Assembly: GCF_030704685.1 (NCBI RefSeq)
Contig: NZ_JAUZDX010000004.1
Coordinates: 248,001 to 312,000 of the forward strand
DNA length: 64,000 nt
Direction of reading: 5' to 3'
Source of the DNA: Acidovorax sp. A1169
GTDB taxonomy: Bacteria > Pseudomonadota > Gammaproteobacteria > Burkholderiales > Burkholderiaceae_C
Numbering within the stretch: the first letter of the stretch is position 1; each line of letters starts with the position of its first letter. The notes beneath the pieces were generated by a model. That model was not told the origin of the DNA. It saw only the letters and a program-made list of their open reading frames with translations, and searched no databases. Shown here in pieces: positions 8,768-18,213 of this stretch. The position numbers and the translations under genes were made by a program.

Positions 8768-8953
8768 TCAGCCGCCCTGTGCGCCCGTGGGCTGGTTGCC
8801 GCCCGGTGCGCCATCGCCATTGCCACCGGCAGGCTGGTCACCCTGTGGGTCATCCGGCCTGCGCTGGGTTTTGGAACGCAGCTTCTCTTCTTTTTTTTGC
8901 TTTTTTGCGAGCTCGCGCTGGCGCTTTTCGTATCCGTAGTTGGGTGTTGCCAA
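8768..8953 (-). CDS. Small lysine-rich hypothetical protein, TTG start
   Basis: 61 aa, starting at TTG (8953) with a good AGGAAG ribosome site 8 nt upstream. The N-terminal half (ATPNYGYEKRQRELAKKQKKEEK) is highly basic and helical; the C-terminal half is a Gly/Pro/Asn/Gln-rich tail with repeated GGN and QP. Short proteins with the NYGYEKRQRELAKK opening are common conserved hypotheticals in beta-proteobacteria; no function is known to me. It is convergent with tesA (69 bp gap). Confidence 0.65.
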   Translation of the reverse strand: MATPNYGYEKRQRELAKKQKKEEKLRSKTQRRPDDPQGDQPAGGNGDGAPGGNQPTGAQGG

Positions 8954-9011
8954 GGTGTTTGCTTCCTGAAGTAGAGGCCCACTGTAACAGCATGGCCCCC
9001 TTGCGGGCCAT

Positions 9012-9869
9012 TCAAGGGCCTGCTGCGGCAGCCGCTGGAGAGGGAGAAACCGAGGCCCTGTAGGCATGCCAGCTGGCATGGCCCAACCAGGGCCCTGCCA
9101 GGAGCAACGGCGCACCCCAGAACCAGAGCGAGGCGGTCACCAGGGCGGCGATGAGTGCGCCCCAGAGCAGCATCACCGCCGTGTTGTCCGCCACCACGCG
9201 CAGGCTGGTGATGCCAGCCGTCAGCGCATCGGTGCCGCGATCCAGCACCATGGGGATGGAGACGACCGTGGTGGAGAACACCAGTGCGGCAAACACGCCA
9301 CCTACCGCCGTGTACACCACCACGAAGCTCCAGTTCTGCGGGTGGAAGATGGCCTGCAGCACACCGGTGGTAGAGGGCATGCCGGTGTGGAAGAACACGG
9401 CGAACACCACGAGCGAGGCCCGGCCCCACAGCAGCTCCAGCACCACCAGCACAAGGACCAGCATGCCCATGCTGCCGATGTGACTATCCCAGCAGGTAAG
9501 CGACTCGCTGAGCTCGGGGGCAAGCCCTGCCTCGCGGCGGCGGCTGGTGTCGTACAGGCCCATGGCCAGGAACGGGCCGATCAGCAGGCAGCCACTGGCC
9601 AGGGACATGGCGTATTCCGGCCGGGTGCGAAATACCCAACCCAGTACGAGCGCCATGCCCCAGAAGGCCGTCCCGTAGAACACGGCAATGCCCGGGGCGG
9701 CACGCAGGTCCTGAAGGCCCTTGGCCAGCCAGCGAAACGGATCCGCAAAGCCCAGTCGCTGCACCTGCACCTGCACAGGCTGGGCTGCGTGCGCGTCCGG
9801 GGCAAGGGAGGGCGAGGAGGCTGCAGCCTCGGGCGCAGGCTTGATGGGCGTGTTTGTCATGGGCTCCAC
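9012..9869 (-). CDS. DUF2189-family multispanning membrane protein
   Basis: 285 aa inner-membrane protein. A Pro/Ala-rich cytoplasmic N-terminus (about 1-40) precedes FADPFRWLAKGLQDLRAAP and then about five to six hydrophobic segments (around 64-80, 88-105, 133-160, 183-203, 228-260), matching the DUF2189 pattern. Start may be the second ATG (9860, MTNTP). Function of this family is not established; it often occurs near respiratory genes, but that is not the case here. It stands alone between the small basic protein and the lyase gene. Confidence 0.8.
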   Translation of the reverse strand: MEPMTNTPIKPAPEAAASSPSLAPDAHAAQPVQVQVQRLGFADPFRWLAKGLQDLRAAPGIAVFYGTAFWGMALVLGWVFRTRPEYAMSLASGCLLIGPFLAMGLYDTSRRREAGLAPELSESLTCWDSHIGSMGMLVLVLVVLELLWGRASLVVFAVFFHTGMPSTTGVLQAIFHPQNWSFVVVYTAVGGVFAALVFSTTVVSIPMVLDRGTDALTAGITSLRVVADNTAVMLLWGALIAALVTASLWFWGAPLLLAGPWLGHASWHAYRASVSPSPAAAAAGP

Positions 9870-9951
9870 GCTAAGCCTGTCCAGCCCAACCCGCCAGTGC
9901 GGAAACCACCACCCCCACCTTGATGCGGATCAAGACGCGAGGCGCGCGGGC

Positions 9952-11178
9952 TCAGGCCGACAACGCCCGTTCGAGGGCCTGCTGCAGATCCTGGCGCAAA
10001 TCGTCCACAGCCTCCAGTCCGATGGAAAACCGCACCAGCGTCCCGGGTTGGAGGTGCGCCGTGGGCCGGCCGCGCATGCGCGCCAGCTCATAGGGCACCA
10101 CCAGGCTCATGGGCCCACCCCAGCTGTAGCCCAGCTTGAACAGGCGCAGGCCGTCGCAGAAGGCGTCGACCTGGTGCTGACCGAAGCGCGCATCGACCAC
10201 CACGCTGAACAGGCCGGCCGCCGCGCCCGCGCCGCCATAGGCCGCGCCGCACAGCGCTTTCCAGTGGTCATGGCCCGGCGCACCGGCCAATGCCGGGTGC
10301 AGCACCTGGGCGATGGCCGGCTGCTGCTGCAACCACGCCGCCAGGGAGCGCGCCGCCTCGTCGTGCGCGCGGTAGCGCAGGCCGATGCTGGGCAGCGAGC
10401 GCAGCACCGCCTCGGCATCGTTGCCCCCCACGCCCAGGCCCAGGCGCATGTGGGTGAGCTTGAGCTGCATGTGCAGCGCCTCGTCGCGCGTGACGATGCT
10501 ACCCATGAGCACGTCACCGCCTCCGCTGGGGTATTTGGTGAGGGCATGGGCCGAGATGTCCACGCCCAGGCTGCCGTCTCCCAGCAGGTCGAAGGGCGCG
10601 AACGCCAGGCCCGCACCCCAGGTGTTGTCCAGCGCCGTCGTGATGCCGCGCGCGCGGCAGATGCGCACCTGCTCACACAGATCGGGGAATTCCATGGTGA
10701 CCGAGCCGGCCGCTTCAAGCCACACCAGGCGGGTGGCAGGCGTGATGCGCGCGGCCAGATCGGACGGATCGAGCGGGTCGTAGACCGCATGCGTGATGCC
10801 GAAGCGGCGCAACTCGCCGTGGATCAGGTCCTTGCTCGGGCCATAGACATTGTCGGGAATCAGCAGTTCATCGCCGGGCTTGAGCAGCGCCAGCGCCACG
10901 TTGGCAATCGCCGCCAGGCCGCTGGGGACCAGCAGGCACTGCAGGCCGCCCTCCAGGGCGCACAGGCGCTCTTCGAGGATGAAGGTGGTGGGGGTGCCGT
11001 GCAGGCCGTAGGTGTAGCCGCTCTTGTCCTTCCACTCGCGGCTGCGCATGGCGGCCACGTTGGGGAAGATCACGGTCGAGGCCTTGTAGACGGCAGTCTG
11101 GGGAGCCTGAAAGCCCGCAGGCGGAAGGTAGTCGTGGTGGACGAGGCGGGAGGCGATGTCGGTGGCATGGTCTTGCAT
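9952..11178 (-). CDS. metC: Cystathionine beta-lyase-like PLP enzyme
   Basis: 408 aa, fold-type I PLP enzyme of the Cys/Met metabolism family; expected to cleave cystathionine to homocysteine, pyruvate and ammonia. Start at 11178 chosen as MQDHATD, just before the family opening. SGLAAIANVALALLKPGDELL, LDNTWGAG and the Schiff-base Lys215 in SAHALTKYPSGG are visible. YTYGLHGTPTT is the PLP-phosphate/tetramer region, and the C-terminus has the expected VRFSIGLE. Bacterial MetC proteins of this subgroup are usually about 390-410 aa. Related enzymes (cystathionine gamma-synthase, methionine gamma-lyase) cannot be fully excluded. A long hairpin lies 50 bp upstream of the start. Confidence 0.85.
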   Translation of the reverse strand: MQDHATDIASRLVHHDYLPPAGFQAPQTAVYKASTVIFPNVAAMRSREWKDKSGYTYGLHGTPTTFILEERLCALEGGLQCLLVPSGLAAIANVALALLKPGDELLIPDNVYGPSKDLIHGELRRFGITHAVYDPLDPSDLAARITPATRLVWLEAAGSVTMEFPDLCEQVRICRARGITTALDNTWGAGLAFAPFDLLGDGSLGVDISAHALTKYPSGGGDVLMGSIVTRDEALHMQLKLTHMRLGLGVGGNDAEAVLRSLPSIGLRYRAHDEAARSLAAWLQQQPAIAQVLHPALAGAPGHDHWKALCGAAYGGAGAAAGLFSVVVDARFGQHQVDAFCDGLRLFKLGYSWGGPMSLVVPYELARMRGRPTAHLQPGTLVRFSIGLEAVDDLRQDLQQALERALSA

Positions 11179-11227
11179 GCAGCCAATGGTAGCGCGCCGC
11201 ACAAGGGTCACCTTGTGCGGCGCGGCT

Positions 11228-11263
11228 CCTTTGCCACGGCCCCTGTTCGGGGCCAGGCAAAGG
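11228..11263. repeat. Two-part hairpin between the BON lipoprotein and metC
   Basis: An 8-bp outer stem CCTTTGCC/GGCAAAGG encloses a 6-bp inner stem GGCCCC/GGGGCC with a 5-nt loop. It has no T-run on either strand, so it is not a textbook intrinsic terminator. It could still stop transcription from the lipoprotein gene or act in the metC leader. The remaining 11264-11459 shows nothing else recognisable. Confidence 0.5.
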
Positions 11264-11459
11264 CATGGCCGATGGCTTGCATTGCACGCATCACTTGCAT
11301 GGGCGGTCTTCGAATGCCAGTCCTCGCAATGAAGATGAAGGAGGCAGCCTGCTCGCTGCCCGACTGGCGGGTCGCAAGTCCATCCCTGCCCGGTGCGCGT
11401 GGGGTCCGGTATCTTTACAGTCCCGGGGCCCGGTGCAAGCCGTCAGATAAGGCTGTGCC

Positions 11460-11918
11460 TTAGCTCGGTGTCACGGTCAACTGGTTGTTGACCGAGGTCA
11501 CGCCCTTGACGGCGCTGGCAATCGTCTGTGCGCGCTCCTTGGCGGCAGGCGTGGTGGCGGGGCCGTTCAGCGTCACGGAACCATTGACGGTGTCCACATT
11601 GATCTTGATGGCGCTCAGGTCAGGGTCCTTGGCCAGGCCAGCGGACACCTGGGCGGTGATGGTCGCGTCATCGACCTTTTCCATCGCGGTCTGCGAGCCT
11701 TGCTCCATCTTGTTGCCGGCACTTTGCATGGCGCTTTCGGCCTTGACGCGGGCTTCGGTGGCGGCCTGTTCGGTGCGGTCAACGGCCGAGTCCAGGCGCT
11801 GGCCCACGGTGGCGTCTTCAGTCTTGCTGCAAGCAGCCAGACCCAGCGCCAGGGCGCTGACGGCCAGCACGCTGGCGATGCGGTGAAGGGGGCGCTGAGC
11901 GGTTGTTGCGGTGTTCAT
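11460..11918 (-). CDS. BON-domain lipoprotein (OsmY-like)
   Basis: 152 aa. Start at 11918 has a strong AAGGAG ribosome site. The signal peptide ends in a lipobox LAAC with lipidated Cys30. A helical, charged linker (about 35-85, many Ala/Glu/Lys) precedes one BON domain (about 86-152: ITAQVSAGLAKDPDLSAIKINVDTVNGSVTLNG and the closing VTSVNNQLTV). BON domains bind phospholipid surfaces and are typical of osmotic or envelope stress proteins. The absence of Asp at +2 (Ser31) predicts outer-membrane sorting. It is divergent from the SulP gene (129 bp gap). Confidence 0.9.
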   Translation of the reverse strand: MNTATTAQRPLHRIASVLAVSALALGLAACSKTEDATVGQRLDSAVDRTEQAATEARVKAESAMQSAGNKMEQGSQTAMEKVDDATITAQVSAGLAKDPDLSAIKINVDTVNGSVTLNGPATTPAAKERAQTIASAVKGVTSVNNQLTVTPS

Positions 11919-12047
11919 GGAATAACTCCTTGCGTTTGGGAACATGGTTGGTACTTTAGGCACCCTGGCCCGCGCCGGGAGTCAGAGAGCTCCGAAGTGG
12001 CTGTAGGACGCAAGGCAGCCTCGCTCAGGCGCGCGACAATCGGGGCC

Positions 12048-13745
12048 ATGCCTTCCTTGTCTTCCCTGTCCCGCTGGTTTCCGTTTCTTGCCTGGCCCCG
12101 CCCCGATCGCCACCTCCTGAAGGGCGAGTTTTCTGCCGGCATGACCGTGGGGCTGATGCTGGTGCCCCAGGGCGTGGCCTACGCGGCCCTGGCCGGCATG
12201 CCGCTGGTGACCGGCATCTATGCCTCGCTGATCCCGGCCCTGGTGGCCGTGCTGTTCAGCTCCTCCACCCGGCTGGGTGTGGGGCCCACGGCGCTCACCA
12301 GCCTGCTGATCGGCGCCTCCCTGACCGGGCTGGCCGAGCCGGGCAGCGCGCAATGGGTGGCCCTGGCGGCCTGGATGGCCCTGCTCTCGGGCCTGCTGCA
12401 GTTGGTGATGGGAGTGGCCCGCTTTGGCTGGCTGCTCAACCTGGTGACCTCCCCGGTGCTCAGCGGCTTCACCCAGGCAGCGGCGCTGCTGATCCTGGCT
12501 TCGCAGCTGCGCGCCTTCACCGGCCTGCGCTCGGACCTCGGGGCCCTGTGGTCCACCCCGTCGCTGGGCCATTTCGACCTGATCGCTGCCGCCTTCGGCC
12601 TGGGCAGCCTGGCGCTGCTGGTGCTTGCCCGGCGCTGGCGCCCGAACTTTCCGGCCGCCATCGTGGTCGTGGGTGCTGCCGGGGCGCTGAGCTGGGCGCT
12701 GGGCTATGCCGACAGTGGCGGTTCGGTGGTCGGCACGCTGCCCGAGGGGCTGCCGTCCCTGTACTGGCCGGGCCTGCTGTCCTGGTCGCAGTTTTCCGCC
12801 CTGGTGATGCCGGTGCTGGTGGTGACGCTGGTGAGCTTTCTCGAAACCGCCTCCAGCGCCAAGGTGGAGAGCCAGCGCTCGGGCGAGCGCTGGAACGAGA
12901 ACCAGGACCTGATCGGCCAGGGCCTGGCCAAGATCAGCAGCGGGCTGTGCGGCAGCTTTGCCACCAGCGCCTCGTTCTCGCGCTCGGCCATCAATCTGTA
13001 TGCCGGTGCCCGCACCGGCTGGGCCACGGTGTTCGCCATCGCCCTGGTGCTGGTGGTGCTGCTGTGGCTCACGCCGGCGCTCTACCACGTGCCGCAGTCG
13101 GTGCTGGCGGCGGTGGTGGTGACGGCGGTAACCAGCCTCATCAAGCCCGCCACCCTGCTGCGGCTGTGGCGCATCTCGCGTGTCGAGGCCGTGATGGCCG
13201 GCGTGACCTTTGCGCTGACGCTGGCCACCGCGCCGCGCATGTACTGGGGTGTGCTGGTGGGTCTGGTGATGAACCTGAGCCACTTTCTGTACCAGCGTCT
13301 GCACCCGCGCATCATCGAGGTCGGCCTGCACCCCGATGGCAGCCTGCGCGACCGCCACCTGTGGCACCTGCCGCCCCTGGCCCCTCATTTGCTGGCACTG
13401 CGCATGGATGCGGAGCTCGATTTCGGCTCGGCCAGCGCGCTGGAGCGGCATGTGACCGACCACCTGGCCGCCGACCCCGCCATCGTCCACCTGTGCCTCA
13501 TGGCCCAGCCCATCAACCGCATCGACATCACCGGTGTGGAGACCTTTGCCGCGCTGCGCGCATTGATGCAGGCGCGTGGCGGCATACTGCACGTGAGCGG
13601 CATGAAACTGCCGGTGGACCAGGTGCTGCGCCGCGCCGGCTTGCTCGAACCCGGCCCGGGGCTGCAGATGTACCGCACCGACGCCGAGGCCCTGCAGGCG
13701 CTGCAACAGATACCTCCTGCCGCCCCCGAAGGTGCAGCCACCTGA
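12048..13745 (+). CDS. SulP/SLC26-family anion permease with STAS domain
   Basis: 565 aa. Start at 12048 (MPSLSSLSRW) just ahead of the conserved SulP N-terminus; LMLVPQGVAYAALAGMPLVTGIYASL is the family signature in the first membrane hairpin. About ten to twelve hydrophobic segments follow to residue about 400 (including SFLETASSAK). A C-terminal STAS domain (about 435-560) contains LCLMAQPINRIDITGVETFAAL; the Ser that is often phosphorylated in anti-sigma antagonists is replaced by Asp/Ile-type context. Substrate could be sulfate, bicarbonate or a dicarboxylate; no carbonic anhydrase gene is adjacent to favour bicarbonate. Confidence 0.92.
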   Translation: MPSLSSLSRWFPFLAWPRPDRHLLKGEFSAGMTVGLMLVPQGVAYAALAGMPLVTGIYASLIPALVAVLFSSSTRLGVGPTALTSLLIGASLTGLAEPGSAQWVALAAWMALLSGLLQLVMGVARFGWLLNLVTSPVLSGFTQAAALLILASQLRAFTGLRSDLGALWSTPSLGHFDLIAAAFGLGSLALLVLARRWRPNFPAAIVVVGAAGALSWALGYADSGGSVVGTLPEGLPSLYWPGLLSWSQFSALVMPVLVVTLVSFLETASSAKVESQRSGERWNENQDLIGQGLAKISSGLCGSFATSASFSRSAINLYAGARTGWATVFAIALVLVVLLWLTPALYHVPQSVLAAVVVTAVTSLIKPATLLRLWRISRVEAVMAGVTFALTLATAPRMYWGVLVGLVMNLSHFLYQRLHPRIIEVGLHPDGSLRDRHLWHLPPLAPHLLALRMDAELDFGSASALERHVTDHLAADPAIVHLCLMAQPINRIDITGVETFAALRALMQARGGILHVSGMKLPVDQVLRRAGLLEPGPGLQMYRTDAEALQALQQIPPAAPEGAAT

Positions 13746-13828
13746 GCCGTATCACCCCACGGCCCGCCCAGAAGCTGCATTTCAGGCCGTCCCGCTGCTA
13801 CACTCAACGAACTCTGCCTTATCCATTT

Positions 13829-14596
<768 letters not shown>

Positions 14597-14606
14597 AAGT
14601 TAGAAG

Positions 14607-15461
14607 ATGAGCGACGCGCTGTCCCCCCCACCCACATCCTCCGACGCCCCACCCTCGCCCGGCCGCCCACCTGGCGCTGCGGCCACCGGTGCGCGCATCA
14701 TTGCCGTCACCAGCGGCAAGGGCGGCGTTGGCAAGACCTTCGTCTCGGCCAACCTCGCGGCGGCGCTCACGCGGCGCGGCCAGCGCGTGCTGGTGCTCGA
14801 TGCCGACCTGGGCCTGGCGAACCTGGACGTGGTGCTCAACCTGCACCCCAAGATCACCCTGCACGACGTGTTCACCGGCAAGGCGCTGCTCGAAGACGCC
14901 GTGATCCAGGCGCCCGGCGGCTTCTCGGTGCTGCTGGCCGGCTCGGGCATGGTGGAGTATTCGCGCCTCACGCCCGAGGTGCGCAACCAGTTCCTGAACG
15001 TGATCCAGGCACTGGCGCCCAATTACGACGTGATCCTGCTGGACACCGGCGCCGGCATCTCGGACGTGGTGCTGTTCTCCATTTCGCTGGCCTCCGAGGT
15101 GCTGATCGTGGCAACGCCCGAGCCCACCTCGCTGACCGACGCCTACGCCGCCATCAAGGTGCTGGCCATGCAGCAAAAGCGCCAGCATGTGCGCATGGTG
15201 ATCAACCAGGCCGCGCGCCCGGGCGACGGCCGGGCCATCACCAGCCAACTGCAGCAGGTGCTGGACCGCTTCGTCAGCACCGAGTCGGGCCGGGCCGTGC
15301 GCCTGATCCACATGGGCGACATCCCGGCCGACCCGTCGGTGCGCGACGCCGTGATGCGCCGCCAGCTGCTGCTGCTCAATACGCCGGGCTGCCCCGCGTC
15401 ACTGGCCATCGCCCAGCTGGCCAACAAGATCGAGACCACGCTGCTGGTACCGGCTCCCTGA
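14607..15461 (+). CDS. MinD/ParA-type ATPase (FlhG/FleN-like)
   Basis: 284 aa. After a Pro-rich 28-residue N-terminus comes the deviant Walker A KGGVGKT (38-44) with the signature lysine, then switch I-like [11 protein letters not shown], and Walker [11 protein letters not shown]. The [23 protein letters not shown] segment is typical of FlhG/YlxH proteins, which set flagellar number and place. No membrane-targeting amphipathic MinD tail or minC/minE is present. It is isolated from any flagellar locus but lies 10 bp after a diguanylate cyclase gene, so the pair may link c-di-GMP to polar organisation; that is inference. Confidence 0.85.
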   Translation: MSDALSPPPTSSDAPPSPGRPPGAAATGARIIAVTSGKGGVGKTFVSANLAAALTRRGQRVLVLDADLGLANLDVVLNLHPKITLHDVFTGKALLEDAVIQAPGGFSVLLAGSGMVEYSRLTPEVRNQFLNVIQALAPNYDVILLDTGAGISDVVLFSISLASEVLIVATPEPTSLTDAYAAIKVLAMQQKRQHVRMVINQAARPGDGRAITSQLQQVLDRFVSTESGRAVRLIHMGDIPADPSVRDAVMRRQLLLLNTPGCPASLAIAQLANKIETTLLVPAP

Positions 15462-15464
15462 GGG

Positions 15465-15489
15465 AGCCTGGCGGGCAACCCGCCAGGCT
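15465..15489. terminator. GC-rich hairpin after the FlhG-like gene
   Basis: AGCCTGGCGGG-CAA-CCCGCCAGGCT is a perfect 11-bp stem with a 3-nt loop, starting 3 bp after the stop codon. No T-run follows, so termination would be Rho-assisted or the structure protects the 3' end. Position right after the gene makes a transcript-end role likely. Confidence 0.5.
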
Positions 15490-15603
15490 ACAGGCCGGCA
15501 GCCGCGCGACAATCGCAATCGGGGCCGTGACCACGCCCGCCCGGAGAGTCGCCCCCCCCGGCGAACACTCCCTTCCCCGAACCCGTGTAAACAGGCCATC
15601 GCC

Positions 15604-16350
15604 GTGAACGACGTCCTCAATATCTCCTGCTACCAATTCGTGCCGCTGCCCGACGCGCATGCGCTGCGCGACCTGCTGCACGAACGCGCCACTGCGGCGC
15701 AGCTCAAGGGCACCATCTTGCTGGCCGAAGAAGGCATCAACTTCTTCCTGGCGGGCCCGGCCGCAGCGGTGCGCGGCTTCGTGGATGCACTGCGCACCGA
15801 CGCGCGCTTTGCCGACCTGGCCCCCAAGGAGAGCTGGTCGGACACGGTGCCCTTTCGCAAGATGCTGGTCAAGGTCAAGCGCGAGATCATCCGCATGGAC
15901 CACCCCACCATCCAGCCCTCCACAGGCCGCGCCCCGGCGGTGACGCCGGCCACGCTGCACCGCTGGCTGGCGCAAGGCCACGACGACGAAGGCCGCGAGG
16001 TGGTGACGCTCGACACCCGCAATGCCTTCGAGGTGGACCACGGCACGTTCGACAACGCCATCGACTGGCGCATCGACAAGTTCACCGAGTTCCCCCCCGC
16101 CCTGCGTGCCCACAAGGAGGAACTCGCCGACAAGACGGTGGTGAGCTTTTGCACGGGCGGCATCCGCTGCGAGAAGGCCGCCATCCTCATGCGCGAGGAA
16201 GGCCTGCCGCATGTCTACCAGCTCGAAGGCGGGATCCTCAAGTATTTCGAGGAAACCGATGGCGCCCACTACCATGGCGGCTGCTTCGTCTTCGACGAGC
16301 GCCGGGTGCTGGCCGCCGACCTGTCCACCGACAAGCCGGAAGGGGCCTGA
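15604..16350 (+). CDS. trhO: tRNA uridine(34) hydroxylase TrhO (rhodanese family)
   Basis: 248 aa, GTG start at 15604. The N-terminal ferredoxin-like domain (about 1-95, [16 protein letters not shown]) and C-terminal rhodanese domain (about 110-235) match the YceA/TrhO family, which makes 5-hydroxyuridine at tRNA position 34. The active-site loop [11 protein letters not shown] carries Cys183 with a second Cys189, and [14 protein letters not shown] and [13 protein letters not shown] are family hallmarks. The last base of the stop codon is only 2 bp from a long palindromic element. Genome annotations often call it UPF0176 or 'sulfurtransferase'. Confidence 0.93.
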   Translation: MNDVLNISCYQFVPLPDAHALRDLLHERATAAQLKGTILLAEEGINFFLAGPAAAVRGFVDALRTDARFADLAPKESWSDTVPFRKMLVKVKREIIRMDHPTIQPSTGRAPAVTPATLHRWLAQGHDDEGREVVTLDTRNAFEVDHGTFDNAIDWRIDKFTEFPPALRAHKEELADKTVVSFCTGGIRCEKAAILMREEGLPHVYQLEGGILKYFEETDGAHYHGGCFVFDERRVLAADLSTDKPEGA

Positions 16351-16352
16351 CT

Positions 16353-16619
16353 GGTCCACTGAAACCGAGAAATCGGCAGTGCGCCGGGGTGGCAGCGGGA
16401 TGCAGCGCAAGGCGCGGGCTTTGCCAAGGCTGGCCACCTTGGCAAAGCCTGCAACTCCGCGATGCGCCCGCTGCCACCCCGGCACGCAGGGTGAGGGCCT
16501 GGCAGGGCCGCACTCGTCGTTGCCGTGCTCGCCGGGTGCACAACCCGGCTGCGCCCGCCGCCTAGATTGCGGCCCTGCCAGGCCCTCACGCACCGCCGAT
16601 TTCTCGGTTTCAGTGGACC
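16353..16619. repeat. 267-bp nested palindrome able to fold as a three-way (Y) junction
   Basis: Outer arms 16353-16382 and 16590-16619 are inverted repeats (25 bp perfect, 30 bp with one mismatch), opening GGTCCACTGA. Inside are two separate hairpins. Arm 1: 16383-16399 pairs with 16467-16483 (17 bp) and encloses 16417-16429/16437-16449 (13 bp). Arm 2: 16491-16512 pairs with 16568-16589 (22 bp) and encloses 16531-16537/16543-16549 (7 bp). The arms abut the outer stem with no spare base on one side each. CT flanks both ends. It contains no gene and fills the whole gap between trhO and the convergent pirin gene. It could be a non-autonomous mobile element, a bidirectional terminator, or both. 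Confidence 0.85.
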
Positions 16620-16624
16620 CTTGC

Positions 16625-17524
16625 TCAGTCCGCGCGGAAACGGTGCTCCGGCAGCGGGATGAATTCCATCTCGCCTGGCACCACCTTCATGCGCCCTGCT
16701 TCCCAGTCCCCGGCGGCCTGCACGATGCGCTCCTTGCGGCTGGAGACGAAGTTCCACCACATGTGGCGCGGCCCGTCGAGCGCGTCGCCACCGATGACCA
16801 TCAGGCGCACAGCGCTGTCGCCGGCCTGCAGCCGCACGGGGGCCGCCGCAGCACCTGCGGGCAGTACCGCCAGGGTGTGGTCGGGCAAGGGCTCGCCATC
16901 GAGCAGCAGCTCGGCATCCACGGGGTAGAGGGCCATTTCCTGCGCCAGGGCCGCCGGTAGCTCCAGCACGCCGCCCGCAGGCAGCTGCACGTCGAGGTAC
17001 AGCGTGGGCGCATAGGTGGCCACGGGCGAGGTCTGGCCAAAGGCCGTGCCGATCAGCACGCGCACCACCGCATCACCCACCTGCGCCTCGGGAATGGCAG
17101 CGGCCGGCGTGTGCACGAAGGAGGCATCGACCTCCTCGGCCGCCACCGGCAGCGCCGCCCACAGCTGGATGCCGTGGTTCACATAGGTCGTCTCGGCCAG
17201 GCTCTCGGGCCGGCGCTCGGAGTGCACGATGCCGTTGCCGGCCGTCATCCAGTTGATGGCGCCGGGCTCGATCTGCTGCACATAGCCCAGGTTGTCGCGG
17301 TGCATGATGGCGCCGGAGAACAGGTAGGTCACCGTGGCCAGGCCGATGTGCGGATGGGGCCGCACATCGTGCGCCGCGCCGGGCACCACCGACACCGGGC
17401 CGAAATGGTCGAAGAAGATGAACGGCCCGACCGAGCGGCACTGCACAGCAGGCAGCAGACGGCGCACGGTGAAGCCGCCGCCCAGGTCCTTGGCATGGCC
17501 GGACAGCCGCAGCACGCCGCTCAT
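16625..17524 (-). CDS. Pirin family protein
   Basis: 299 aa, bicupin. ATG at 17524 has a TGGAG ribosome site. The N-terminal cupin carries the metal motif PHPHIGLATVTYLFSGAIMHRDNLG and the INWMTAGNGIVHSE signature; HIGLAT histidines and the downstream His/Glu bind iron in pirins. The C-terminal cupin (about 165-275) contains LPAGGVLELPA and RLMVIGGDALDGPRHMWWNFVSS. Pirins act as quercetin dioxygenases or redox-sensing cofactors. It heads away from the palindrome and lies downstream of the flavodoxin-like, DoxX and second pirin genes on the same strand. Confidence 0.92.
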   Translation of the reverse strand: MSGVLRLSGHAKDLGGGFTVRRLLPAVQCRSVGPFIFFDHFGPVSVVPGAAHDVRPHPHIGLATVTYLFSGAIMHRDNLGYVQQIEPGAINWMTAGNGIVHSERRPESLAETTYVNHGIQLWAALPVAAEEVDASFVHTPAAAIPEAQVGDAVVRVLIGTAFGQTSPVATYAPTLYLDVQLPAGGVLELPAALAQEMALYPVDAELLLDGEPLPDHTLAVLPAGAAAAPVRLQAGDSAVRLMVIGGDALDGPRHMWWNFVSSRKERIVQAAGDWEAGRMKVVPGEMEFIPLPEHRFRAD

Positions 17525-17607
17525 GACGATGCTCCAGAGCGCTGGACGGGAAGGTGATGGAGGTGTCGGGTCATGGGGGCTCCTGTGGGGATGGCAGCGA
17601 TGGATCG

Positions 17608-18162
17608 TCAGTCTTGAAAGCGCGCAGCCAGCTCGGCCACACGCTGTCCCAGCACGCGCGCGGTGTCCAGGTCGCCCGGCGCCATCTCGCCGGCCGAAGC
17701 GTCGGACGGGGATTGCGCCATGGCACCACTGTAAGCGCCCAGCCAGTTCACGTCGTTGCGCGTGGCGGCCTTGGAGTTCGATGGCAGCACGCCCGCCCCC
17801 ACCCACAGGCCGCCATGCTGCATGGCCAGGTGGAACAGGTAGTCGAGCGTGATCTGCTTGTCGCCATTGGTGGCGGCGCTGTTGGTGAAGCCGGCGAACA
17901 GCTTGTTCTTCCAGGCCTGGCTGAACCAGGGCTTGGACGATGCGTCGGCAAAGCGCTTGAATTGCCAGCTGGGCCCGGCCATGTAGGTCGGTGAGCCGAA
18001 GATGATGGCGCTGGCGGCGGCCAGGGCTTCCCAGCCGCCTTCGGGCAGGCTGCCGTCCGCATCGATGGCGATCAGCTGCGCACCCGCGCCATCGGCCACG
18101 GCCTGGGCCATGCGCTGGGTGTGGCCGTAGCCCGAGTGGTAGACGACAGCGATCTGCAGCAT
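17608..18162 (-). CDS. Flavodoxin-family NAD(P)H:quinone oxidoreductase (WrbA-like)
   Basis: 184 aa. The FMN phosphate loop is VVYHSGYGHTQRMAQ at residues 6-20, and the flavin-contacting SPTYMAGPSWQFKRFAD and FTNSAATNGDKQ.TL segments match WrbA-type quinone reductases (two-electron reduction, protecting against quinone redox cycling). Length is slightly under WrbA (about 198), with the C-terminus containing a GAYSGAMAQSPSD loop. It is in a same-strand group with DoxX and two pirins, all proteins linked to redox or quinone stress. Tetramer formation and cofactor are known for the family, not visible here. Confidence 0.87.
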   Translation of the reverse strand: MLQIAVVYHSGYGHTQRMAQAVADGAGAQLIAIDADGSLPEGGWEALAAASAIIFGSPTYMAGPSWQFKRFADASSKPWFSQAWKNKLFAGFTNSAATNGDKQITLDYLFHLAMQHGGLWVGAGVLPSNSKAATRNDVNWLGAYSGAMAQSPSDASAGEMAPGDLDTARVLGQRVAELAARFQD

Positions 18163-18213
18163 GCGGCGGTTCCTTGCAAGGTTAAGACGCCATCATGCCG
18201 CAGGATGGCGATG

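Noticed and set aside
16625-17806. Extended start of the pirin gene up to 17806
   Set aside because: The extra 94 codons have no pirin similarity and overlap the region of the quinone reductase gene's end; ATG 17524 with TGGAG is better.
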